Shown here one piece after another: positions 1-6,999 of a stretch of 64,000 bases of DNA (position 1 is the stretch's first letter; every line of letters begins with the position of its first letter). The notes under the pieces are model-generated. The model made no database searches and was not told the DNA's origin. It was given only the letters and a program-made list of their open reading frames with translations. Source of the DNA: Candidatus Kapaibacterium sp. (GTDB lineage Bacteria > Bacteroidota > Ignavibacteria > Kapaibacteriales > UBA4661); assembly GCA_025455065.1 (NCBI GenBank), contig JALONG010000006.1, positions 124,001 through 188,000 of the forward strand, read 5' to 3'. The translations under genes were made by a program, and so were the position numbers.

Positions 1-1842
1 TTTGCACAAGCGCTGCCTGCGGAACTCCGTCAATTTGAGCCGCGTATGACGATTGTTGTTGTGCCGAATTTTAAGGCAATTCCTGAGATTGACGGCACAC
101 GTGCAGAAACCTTTGTCCTGTACGATTTTTCACAGCGTCTTGCCATTATCGGCGGTACGCGCCATGCGGAGGAAATCAAAAAAGCCGTCTTTACGGTGAT
201 GAGCTACGCAATGCCGCTTCGCCGTGTCCTTCCGATGCGCTGCGCTGCGACAGTTGGCGCAAACGGCGATACGGTGCTGCTTATGGGAACAAACGGCGCA
301 GGCAAAACAGCGCTTTCCGCAGACCCCGCACGAATGCTTGTGGGCGACGATGCGCATGGATGGAGCGATGACGGCATTTTTGCTTTTGAACAAGGAAGTT
401 ACGCAAAAACATTGAACATCACAGCAGAAACCGATGCAAGTGTTTATGCGGCTTCTAAGCGTTTTGGCACAGTCTTGGAAAACGTGAAATTTGACCCTGC
501 AACGCGCCAACCGCTTTTTGCTGACACAAGCATCACCGACAATGCGCGTATTTCCTTTGTGAACGATGCAGTAAGCCACGTGCAGCCGATAGCCCCGAAA
601 TTACGCGGTGCGCACCCGAAAACAGCAATTATTTTGGTCAATGATGCTTTTGGTGTGCTGCCGCCCGTAGCGCGTTTGACGCATGAACAAGCCGTGTTTT
701 TCTATCTTTCCGGTTATGCCGCGAAAAATCCCGTCGGTATGGAAACCAGAGAAGGGAAAAATGATGCGAAGTTTGAGCCGCGAGCAGTGTTCAGCGCTGC
801 TTTGGGCGAAACCTTCATGGTGCAAGACCCGCTTGTGTATGCGAACCTCTTCCGAGAGCGCCTGCGCCGCAATAACACACGGGTTTGGCTGGTCAATACC
901 GGTTGGCAATCCGGCACACAAGCAAGCGGAAGCCGCATTAAACGGGACTTCAGCCGCGCTATCATTAGCGCAATCAGTTCCGGTGCGCTGGATTCGGTGC
1001 AGATGAACACCGACCCGATATTTCACATAAACGTTCCGGCTTCCTGTCCCAACGTCACCGCAGCAATGCTTAATCCGCGCAATGCATGGTCTGACAAAGC
1101 CGCGTACGACAAGACCGCGCAAAAATTGCTCTCGCTTTTGACCGACAATTTCAAAAAGTACGCAGGGCGTGTCGATAAAGCCATTCAAGAGGCTTTAAAC
1201 GGGAAAAATCAGGTAGCGGCAAGCGGCAAACAAGCGCCCACTCCGCAGAACGCAGCCAAACACGCAGGCGCAAAGCAGGTTACAGCCTCGCAGACTTCAA
1301 CTTCGCAGACAACAGCCGTTGCAATGAAAGCCCCAAAGCAGGAGGAAATACCTTCGGAAGAACCGAATGAAGTCCCTGAAGCCGCATCAAATCTTGCTTC
1401 CGAACTGGTCGCGGAAACACCTGCACCACTTGAAACCAACGGCAAAAAGAGCAAGAAAAAAGCTAAACCGCAAAAAAAAGGGCGCACGAAAGAAGTTCTT
1501 CCCGATGAGGATGAGGCAGAGGTTGGGGATACAGGAGCCTTGTTTGACGCGGCTTCGGCGAAAGATTCACAAGAATCCCGCAGTGCTGACGAAGGATTTT
1601 CGGATGCACGAGAAGATGATATTTACATCCCTCCGGGACTTTTTGCCAGTGAACAAGGCGAATTTCGCCCTGACGATGACGAAATGCCGATAGTATCGGA
1701 GTTCAATGACGAGGACGAAAGCGACGAAGCGGCAGAAGAAAACGCTGAAAATGGAGGCGACGGAGATGATACCGTCCAAGGACAATCGCAGTACAGAGGT
1801 CGCCGCAGACGTGGCGGTCGTGGTCGCCGTCGTCCAAGGTAA
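1..1842 (+). CDS. PEP carboxykinase (ATP)-like protein, 5' truncated, with long disordered C-terminal tail
   Basis: The frame is open from base 1, so the N-terminus (about 160 residues by comparison with E. coli PckA) lies outside the window; the ATG at 46 is internal. The core aligns end to end with ATP-dependent PEP carboxykinase, which interconverts oxaloacetate and PEP with ATP/ADP in gluconeogenesis. Visible landmarks are GGTxxxxEIKK, a P-loop-like GTNGAGKTA, GDDAHGW, DAFGVLPPVxRLT and LVNTGW. Several normally invariant positions differ: MHCSANVG is MRCAATVG here, so the metal-ligand His is Arg; GLSGTGKTT and DDEHGW are also altered. After the catalytic core (ending near base 1200) come about 210 residues of low-complexity Ala/Thr/Glu/Asp/Lys sequence ending in an Arg/Gly-rich block. 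It could be a working enzyme with relaxed motifs or a repurposed paralogue; family membership is secure, activity is not. Confidence 0.85.
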   Translation, partial: FAQALPAELRQFEPRMTIVVVPNFKAIPEIDGTRAETFVLYDFSQRLAIIGGTRHAEEIKKAVFTVMSYAMPLRRVLPMRCAATVGANGDTVLLMGTNGAGKTALSADPARMLVGDDAHGWSDDGIFAFEQGSYAKTLNITAETDASVYAASKRFGTVLENVKFDPATRQPLFADTSITDNARISFVNDAVSHVQPIAPKLRGAHPKTAIILVNDAFGVLPPVARLTHEQAVFFYLSGYAAKNPVGMETREGKNDAKFEPRAVFSAALGETFMVQDPLVYANLFRERLRRNNTRVWLVNTGWQSGTQASGSRIKRDFSRAIISAISSGALDSVQMNTDPIFHINVPASCPNVTAAMLNPRNAWSDKAAYDKTAQKLLSLLTDNFKKYAGRVDKAIQEALNGKNQVAASGKQAPTPQNAAKHAGAKQVTASQTSTSQTTAVAMKAPKQEEIPSEEPNEVPEAASNLASELVAETPAPLETNGKKSKKKAKPQKKGRTKEVLPDEDEAEVGDTGALFDAASAKDSQESRSADEGFSDAREDDIYIPPGLFASEQGEFRPDDDEMPIVSEFNDEDESDEAAEENAENGGDGDDTVQGQSQYRGRRRRGGRGRRRPR

Positions 1843-1879
1843 TTTGTAGCATCACGCACAACCGTTATTTCAAGCAACT

Positions 1880-2560
1880 ATGCCTTCTAAACGCCGTATT
1901 ATCGTGCTTGCAGGAGTATTGCTTTGTGGAATGGTGTTGGCGCTCTTTTTCATTCCGCATCGTTTCGGTTTGGGTACGACACGTGTGGGAAATACTGCCG
2001 AAAAACCTGTCAAAATCAGCGTTGCACGGTATTTGTATCATACGGGAATCATCATGCCCGTCCAAGCGGCAAACCACGATTGGAGCGAGGTTTTTCCCTG
2101 TTTGCGTGGACAGCGTTTTGTGGAAATCGGCTGGGGCGACCGTGATTTTTACATGAGCGGGAGCATCACTGTCCGCCTAGCATTCAAGGCACTTTTTGCT
2201 TCCGAATCATCGGTGCTGAATGTGAATGGCTTTCGTGAAGCGCCTGACAGTACGGGTTTCCCGACTGAACCCTTTGCACAAAAAACATTGACCCTTAGCG
2301 CCGCGCAGTATCGCCAAATGGTCGCATGGATGCTTGCGTCTGTGACAATAGACAATAACGGAAAGGCAGTGTTTTTGCGGGAAGGTTTTTGGGGCGTTTC
2401 GTCAGGATTTTATGAAGCAAACACCGCGCAAACAGGCGCATACAGCCTTGTGAATAATTGCAACATCTGGAACAGCCGTGCTTTGGATGCCGCCGACCTT
2501 GCCGTTCCGCTCTGGGCGGGAATTCCGCACCCGCTTTTGTGGATGTTGCCGGATAAATAG
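1880..2560 (+). CDS. DUF2459 (TIGR02117-type) membrane-anchored protein
   Basis: A 226-residue protein with one N-terminal hydrophobic segment (about residues 7-25), so it is probably anchored in the inner membrane or exported. The rest matches the DUF2459 pattern: YHTGIIMP, then EIGWGDRDFY near residue 85, and a conserved NNCNIW near residue 191, whose Cys is the most suggestive potential catalytic residue. The family is widespread but has no established biochemical role. It lies 37 bases after the PEPCK-like gene and 75 before the ATP-grasp gene, same strand, so the three may be co-transcribed. Confidence 0.75.
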   Translation: MPSKRRIIVLAGVLLCGMVLALFFIPHRFGLGTTRVGNTAEKPVKISVARYLYHTGIIMPVQAANHDWSEVFPCLRGQRFVEIGWGDRDFYMSGSITVRLAFKALFASESSVLNVNGFREAPDSTGFPTEPFAQKTLTLSAAQYRQMVAWMLASVTIDNNGKAVFLREGFWGVSSGFYEANTAQTGAYSLVNNCNIWNSRALDAADLAVPLWAGIPHPLLWMLPDK

Positions 2561-2635
2561 TTGCCGACGTTCAAACCGTGAAGTAATGACGATTTCGAGA
2601 GTTTTCTTCGTTCAACCAATTCAGGGAGTAACCGC

Positions 2636-4063
2636 ATGACCTTTGATTCCTACTCAACCGAAGGTTTTTATGACGAGTTGTTTCAGCCCGACGGCACGCC
2701 GCGAGCGGGTGCGAAGCAACTTGTGGATAAAATCAATTCGCTTGGCACGGACGACATTCGTTTGCGCCAGCAAGCCGCCGAAAGTACCTTGATGAATCTG
2801 GGTATCACCTTCAACGTGTATGGCAGCGATGAAGGCGTTGAGAAAATTTTTCCCTTCGACCTCATTCCGCGTATTGTGGATGCCGTTGCGTGGCATCATC
2901 TCCAAACGGGCTTGTATCAACGCATTAAGGCGTTGAACCTGTTTTTACAAGACATTTACCACGACCAAAAAATCCTCAAAGACGGCGTGATTCCTGAGTT
3001 CGTGATAAACACCAGCAAAGCGTATCTACCCGAATGTAAAGGATTAGAGCCGCCTCGCGGGGTGTGGTGTCATATCACGGGAACGGACATTATCCGCGAC
3101 AAAGACGGTACGTTCTATGTTTTGGAGGATAATTTGCGCTGTCCCTCCGGTGTTTCCTACGTTTTGGAAAATCGCCAAGTGATGAAGCGCACATTTCCAG
3201 AGGTTTTTGCCACATCGAATGTTGTTCCGGTGGATGATTATTCGTCGCGCCTTTTGGATGTGCTGCAATCACTTTCCGACCGCGACGACCCTGTTTGTGC
3301 GGTTCTCACGCCCGGCATTTACAATTCTGCCTACTTTGAACATTCGTTTTTAGCGCGGCAAATGGGCATTGAACTTGTCGAAGGGCGAGATTTAGTCGTG
3401 CTAGGCGGACGAGTGCAAATGCGCACTACAAGGGGCTTGCGACCTGTGGACGTGATTTATCGCCGTGTTGATGACACGTTTTTAGACCCGACCGTGTTCA
3501 ATCCCGCGTCAATGCTTGGTGTTCCGGGAATTATGGATGTCTATCGCAAAGGCGGCATTGCGCTTGCCAATGCGCCCGGAACAGGCGTTGCCGATGACAA
3601 AGTTGTTTATGCCTATGTTCCAAAGATTATTGAGTATTACCTTGGCGAAAAGCCCATTTTACCGAATGTTCCGACGTATGTGTGCTGGGAAGATGAACAG
3701 CGCGAGTACGTGTTGGACAATATCGAACAGCTCGTGGTGAAAGCCGCAAACGAATCGGGTGGGTATGGAATGCTCGTGGGACCACACGCCACGAAAGAAG
3801 ACCACGCAAAATTTCGCACTCTTGTTGCCGAAAACCCGCGTAATTACATCGCGCAGCCGACAATTTCGCTTTCGCGTGTTCCGACGTTTATGGGTGAACA
3901 TTTTGAAGGGCGGCACGTGGATTTGCGCCCTTACATCCTTTACGGCGAGGATATTTACGTTATGCCGGGCGGTCTAACGCGCGTTGCACTGCGCAAAGGT
4001 TCGCTCGTGGTAAATTCCTCACAAGGCGGTGGAAGCAAGGATACGTGGGTTTTGGGGGCGTAA
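2636..4063 (+). CDS. Circularly permuted ATP-grasp type 2 family protein
   Basis: A 475-residue cytoplasmic protein of the DUF404/DUF407 (CP_ATPgrasp_2) family. Characteristic stretches include YDELF near the N-terminus, a central segment with YVLEDNLRCPSGVSYVLENR, and a C-terminal half with KAANESGGYGMLVGP and RPYILYGEDIYVMPGGLTRVA. The length is normal for the family. ATP-grasp enzymes ligate carboxylates to amines using ATP; the substrate of this branch is not established. A good Shine-Dalgarno (AGGGAG) lies about 8 bases before the ATG. In many genomes it sits beside an alpha-E domain protein and a transglutaminase-like protein; neither is adjacent here. Confidence 0.85.
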   Translation: MTFDSYSTEGFYDELFQPDGTPRAGAKQLVDKINSLGTDDIRLRQQAAESTLMNLGITFNVYGSDEGVEKIFPFDLIPRIVDAVAWHHLQTGLYQRIKALNLFLQDIYHDQKILKDGVIPEFVINTSKAYLPECKGLEPPRGVWCHITGTDIIRDKDGTFYVLEDNLRCPSGVSYVLENRQVMKRTFPEVFATSNVVPVDDYSSRLLDVLQSLSDRDDPVCAVLTPGIYNSAYFEHSFLARQMGIELVEGRDLVVLGGRVQMRTTRGLRPVDVIYRRVDDTFLDPTVFNPASMLGVPGIMDVYRKGGIALANAPGTGVADDKVVYAYVPKIIEYYLGEKPILPNVPTYVCWEDEQREYVLDNIEQLVVKAANESGGYGMLVGPHATKEDHAKFRTLVAENPRNYIAQPTISLSRVPTFMGEHFEGRHVDLRPYILYGEDIYVMPGGLTRVALRKGSLVVNSSQGGGSKDTWVLGA

Positions 4064-4102
4064 GTCTAAACTTCTGTGTTCTGTGTTATAAAATCAGGCT
4101 TC

Positions 4103-4183
4103 AGTGGCACGGACATTTCTGTCTGTGCGTGATTTGGCGCTGTTTGTAGGTTGCTTCGCACAGACAAAAATGTTTGTGCCACT
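4103..4183. repeat. Dispersed palindromic repeat, copy 1
   Basis: Two arms (4103-4129 and 4158-4183) are inverted copies of each other, and each arm contains its own smaller palindrome of the type GACA-TTTYT-GTCTGTGC. Closely related elements occur at 52783-52925 and 62658-62738. No protein is encoded. The element lies between the convergent ATP-grasp and cyclophilin genes. Confidence 0.8.
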
Positions 4184-4221
4184 ACATTGTGAATGCACTC
4201 TATTTCTTTAGAACTCCTAAG

Positions 4222-4270
4222 CAAAAAAAAAACGGGTGATAAGCATAAACACTGTGCTTATCGCCCGTTT
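4222..4270 (-). terminator. Rho-independent terminator of the cyclophilin gene
   Basis: Read on the minus strand, a near-perfect stem of about 16 base pairs (arms 4231-4246 and 4255-4270, with an 8-base loop) is followed by a run of T (the A tract at 4223-4232 on the plus strand). It sits 25 bases past the stop of the minus-strand cyclophilin at 4295. Confidence 0.9.
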
Positions 4271-4294
4271 GCATTGTTCGGTCTCAAGTCGAAC

Positions 4295-4954
4295 TTATTT
4301 TTTCACGATAGTCATTTCGACTTTTTCGGTCGGGCTTGAGGGATTATCAGCGTCACAAGGAACTCCGGCAATCATATTGACAATTTCCATACCGCTAATG
4401 ACGCGCCCGTAAATGGAGTATTGACCGTCGAGGTGTGGTGCGGCTCCGTGGCAGATGAAAAACTGCGATGTGGCGCTGTTCGGGTCATTGGTGCGGGCAG
4501 CAGACAATACGCCCGGTTCGTGCTTGAGTGTTTGGCTGAACTCCGCAGGAACTCTGGTTTGGCTTGGGTCGCCCATACCCCAGAACATTTTGGGTTTGCC
4601 GCTTGAGGGGCGAGAATTGGGGTCGCCGCCCTGAACCATAAAGCCCGGAATAACGCGGTGGAACGCCGTTCCGTCATAGAATTTTGCAGCAACGAGGCTG
4701 TCAAAATTTGCCGCGTGTTTGGGCGCAAGGTCGTTGAAAATTTCGAGAGTGATGCTGCCAAGCGGTCTGCCGCCGTGTGTAACGGTCAGCACGTACTGTG
4801 GGCGTGTGGGAGGTGTACTCATTTTTGCCGATGATGTTTTGGAAGAAGATGATTTCTCTTTCGAGGTTTTCTTTTGTGCGAAAGCAAAAGATGTGATGAA
4901 CAGCCCGATAAAAGCGAGCAGCATAGCGGAGTGAACTGCGCGACGTGTCGTCAT
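4295..4954 (-). CDS. Exported cyclophilin-type peptidyl-prolyl isomerase
   Basis: 219 residues. An N-terminal signal peptide (hydrophobic residues 8-26, ending FAFAQ) points to periplasmic export; a Ser/Lys-rich linker follows, then one cyclophilin domain (about 52-215). The domain shows FHRVIPGFMVQGGDP (catalytic Arg in FHR), a GVLSAARTNDPNSATSQFFI-type core and a C-terminal YGRVISGMEIV. It should catalyse cis-trans isomerisation of X-Pro bonds in exported proteins. It is the downstream partner of a second exported cyclophilin 49 bases upstream and is followed by a strong terminator, so the pair is probably one transcript. Confidence 0.92.
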   Translation of the reverse strand: MTTRRAVHSAMLLAFIGLFITSFAFAQKKTSKEKSSSSKTSSAKMSTPPTRPQYVLTVTHGGRPLGSITLEIFNDLAPKHAANFDSLVAAKFYDGTAFHRVIPGFMVQGGDPNSRPSSGKPKMFWGMGDPSQTRVPAEFSQTLKHEPGVLSAARTNDPNSATSQFFICHGAAPHLDGQYSIYGRVISGMEIVNMIAGVPCDADNPSSPTEKVEMTIVKK

Positions 4955-5003
4955 AGTGAGAGTTTTCCTTAAAAAGTGAAACAGAGTTGAAAGAAGCTAA
5001 TTT

Positions 5004-5768
5004 TTATTTTCGAGTAAGCGCCCGTGTTTTCGCCACGGCGACGTTTTTTATGACAATAGCTTTGACGGGGCGACCATCATTTTCGTTTAATTCCGGCGTG
5101 ATTTGTGCGGCACTGATTTTTTCGACTATTTCCCAGCCTTCTAAAACTTCGCCGAAAATTGTGAATTTATGCGGTAATTCGGGAATATCGCGCAGACAAA
5201 TAAAAAACTGGCTCGTATTTGCATCGGGGCTGCGGGTTGCCATAGCCACCGTACCGCGCTTGTAACCTTGCTTGACACTAGGTGCTTCAGGAGAAATTTC
5301 ATCGGGAAAGGGTTCTCCGAAAGCGCTTTCGCCGCCTGTTCCCCACTCGTCTTTTTTGCGTTTGTCTTTGGTTTTCGGGTCACCGGTTTGAATCACAAAA
5401 TCCCGTGCAATACGGTGAACAAGAATACCCCGAAAGAACTTTTTTTCTGCAAGTCGGACAAAATTTTCGACGGTCTGCGGAGCGTCTTTTCCGTACAGTC
5501 CCAGTGTGATTTCGCCCAACGATGTGCGCACAATGGCGCGGTGCGTGAGTTCGGGTACGGTATCGTTTGCTTCGGGGCTTGGAGCGAGGGTGCTGTTCGC
5601 CGAAGCGCTCTGCGCCTTGCTTTCAGGGGTGTTCTGTTGTGATTTTTGTTGTGATTGTTTTTGTGCCGATGCCGTGAAGCGGCGTAACCGCTCAGGTTGT
5701 GCGTAATCCTTACAAGCAATCGCCGTGCCTGCGAGAAGAAGTAATGCCGCAGCAATACACGGGCGCAT
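5004..5768 (-). CDS. Cyclophilin-type peptidyl-prolyl isomerase, lipoprotein
   Basis: A 254-residue protein from the ATG at 5768. That start is preferred because AAGG lies about 7 bases upstream, it yields a clean lipoprotein signal (hydrophobic stretch ending AGTAIAC with a lipobox Cys near residue 19), and it avoids overlap with the HD gene that a start at 5861 would create. A Ser/Gln/Lys-rich linker precedes one cyclophilin domain with VHRIARDFVIQTGDP and NTSQFFICL. Expected to be a membrane-anchored prolyl isomerase facing the periplasm. It is only distantly similar to the downstream cyclophilin, so this is not a recent tandem duplicate. Confidence 0.9.
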   Translation of the reverse strand: MRPCIAAALLLLAGTAIACKDYAQPERLRRFTASAQKQSQQKSQQNTPESKAQSASANSTLAPSPEANDTVPELTHRAIVRTSLGEITLGLYGKDAPQTVENFVRLAEKKFFRGILVHRIARDFVIQTGDPKTKDKRKKDEWGTGGESAFGEPFPDEISPEAPSVKQGYKRGTVAMATRSPDANTSQFFICLRDIPELPHKFTIFGEVLEGWEIVEKISAAQITPELNENDGRPVKAIVIKNVAVAKTRALTRK

Positions 5769-5812
5769 GAAAAAGCCTTGTCGTGCAATGGGCAATATGC
5801 TCGCAAAGCTCA

Positions 5813-6259
5813 TCACGGCTTGGGTTTGCTGGTGTGGAGAAAATCTTGCAAACTGCGCCATGCGACGTGATATTTTTGCAAACGGTCTGCATCGTAGGCG
5901 GTTAAGCGGTCAAGCCGTGTTGCGTTCATATTATCTTCCAAATCCGCAATTTTTACGCGCACCGCTATCGGGCTGCGTTTTGCGCGTTCAATTAAGCCCA
6001 TATACGGCTCTCCATCTCGTTTGGTAAGGCAATCCACCGCAAAAAGCACCTCTTCGCTAAAACCCTCTTCGCGCAAGGCTTCGATTGTCCATTCGGTATC
6101 TTCCACGACATCGTGTAGCACAGCAGCCGTCATCTCTTCTTCGGTCGTCATACGAAACATCAGGCGAAGCGGGTGCAGGATGTAGGTTTTTCCTGCACGG
6201 TCGCGCTGGTGTTCGTGTGCGGCGGCGGCGAGAGCAATGGCGCGGGCAAGATTGGGCAT
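5813..6259 (-). CDS. Short HD-domain hydrolase, (p)ppGpp hydrolase (SpoT/Mesh1)-like
   Basis: 148 residues from the ATG at 6259; the longer frame to 6316 uses a TTG and runs into a tandem repeat, so it is unlikely. Motifs resemble the hydrolase half of RelA/SpoT: an early His in AAAAHEHQ, RAGKTYILHPLRL, HDVVEDT (the HDxxED metal/catalytic motif) near residue 50, and KIADLEDNM near residue 104. No synthetase, TGS or ACT domain is present, so it looks like a stand-alone small alarmone hydrolase. Removal of 3'-pyrophosphate from (p)ppGpp, or of phosphate from a related nucleotide, is inferred from the family. It lies 44 bases upstream of the lipoprotein cyclophilin. Confidence 0.75.
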   Translation of the reverse strand: MPNLARAIALAAAAHEHQRDRAGKTYILHPLRLMFRMTTEEEMTAAVLHDVVEDTEWTIEALREEGFSEEVLFAVDCLTKRDGEPYMGLIERAKRSPIAVRVKIADLEDNMNATRLDRLTAYDADRLQKYHVAWRSLQDFLHTSKPKP

Positions 6260-6290
6260 AGTGTTGTGATTGTGAAGGAAGCGAAAAATG

Positions 6291-6341
6291 TTTAGCCGAG
6301 AGCGGGATTTAGCCAAGAGCAGGATTTAACCCAGAGCGGGA
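6291..6341. repeat. 17-bp tandem repeat, three copies, at the adenosyltransferase stop codon
   Basis: Three consecutive 17-base units (6291-6307, 6308-6324, 6325-6341) differ from each other at only a few positions (TTTAGCCGAGAGCGGGA type). The right-most unit encodes the last residues (NPALG) and stop of the adenosyltransferase on the minus strand; the other two lie between it and the HD gene. Because 17 is not a multiple of 3, each copy repeats the terminal codons in a new frame. Confidence 0.85.
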
Positions 6342-6889
6342 TTTTTCCACGCAACATCGGAAACACCTTGCAGCGCATTTGCCATTCGTGCCGCCGTAAA
6401 GAGGTAATCCGACAAGCGATTGAGGAATTTCGTCATTTCTTCGCCGATTGCTTCTTCTCGTGCAAGCGCCGTTACCAAGCGTTCCGCACGTCGGCAAACG
6501 GTTCGCGCAAGGTGTAAATATGCGGCTGCGGGGCTTCCTGTGGGGAGAATAAAGGTTTTGAGCGGTTCAAGTTCTTTGTCGTATTCATCAATCAAACGCT
6601 CTAAAAAAGCCGTGTGAAGCGCCTCAATACGCGGTATCGGGTATGTGGGCGGCGGATTAAGCGGCGTGGCGAGGTCTGCTCCTGCGGTAAAAAGCAGCGC
6701 AGAAATGTCCAAAAGGCTTGATTTCAAGCGCTCCGGCATGGATTGAGTGATTGCTACGCCAATCAGCGAATTGAGTTCATCCACTGTGCCATATGCTTCA
6801 ATGCGCAAATGGTCTTTGGGAACGCGGTCGCCGCCGAATAAGCCTGTTGTACCGTCGTCGCCTGTTTTGGTGTAAATTTTGGTTGCCAT
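6326..6889 (-). CDS. Cob(I)alamin adenosyltransferase, PduO type
   Basis: 187 residues from the ATG at 6889, giving the typical N-terminus MATKIYTKTGDDG. PduO-type hallmarks follow: TGLFGGDRV, EAYGTVDELNS, and near the C-terminus CRRAER and FLNRLSDYLFTAAR. It transfers adenosyl from ATP to reduced cob(I)alamin to make adenosylcobalamin, the cofactor of methylmalonyl-CoA mutase, which is encoded at 18931-21066. The length is normal. The gene ends inside a 17-bp tandem repeat; its downstream neighbour is the HD hydrolase. A cob(II)yrinate form of the substrate is possible. Confidence 0.93.
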   Translation of the reverse strand: MATKIYTKTGDDGTTGLFGGDRVPKDHLRIEAYGTVDELNSLIGVAITQSMPERLKSSLLDISALLFTAGADLATPLNPPPTYPIPRIEALHTAFLERLIDEYDKELEPLKTFILPTGSPAAAYLHLARTVCRRAERLVTALAREEAIGEEMTKFLNRLSDYLFTAARMANALQGVSDVAWKNPALG

Positions 6890-6999
6890 GAAAAAATATG
6901 AGCCGTACAAAAAAAAATCTATGGAGTTGTGCAGAGCAGTTGTGCAGAAAGACGATAACGTGGGGAAAAAGTTTTATCATTGTCCCAATTTGGCACGTC

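Noticed and set aside
1200-1842. PEPCK tail as a frameshifted or separate gene
   Set aside because: The frame is continuous with no stop, no internal start with a ribosome-binding site is evident, and the composition changes gradually, so a genuine C-terminal extension is simpler.
4103-4183. CRISPR-like reading of the repeated GACAGAC words
   Set aside because: The units are inverted, not direct, without regular spacers, and occur singly at distant sites; no cas gene is present.
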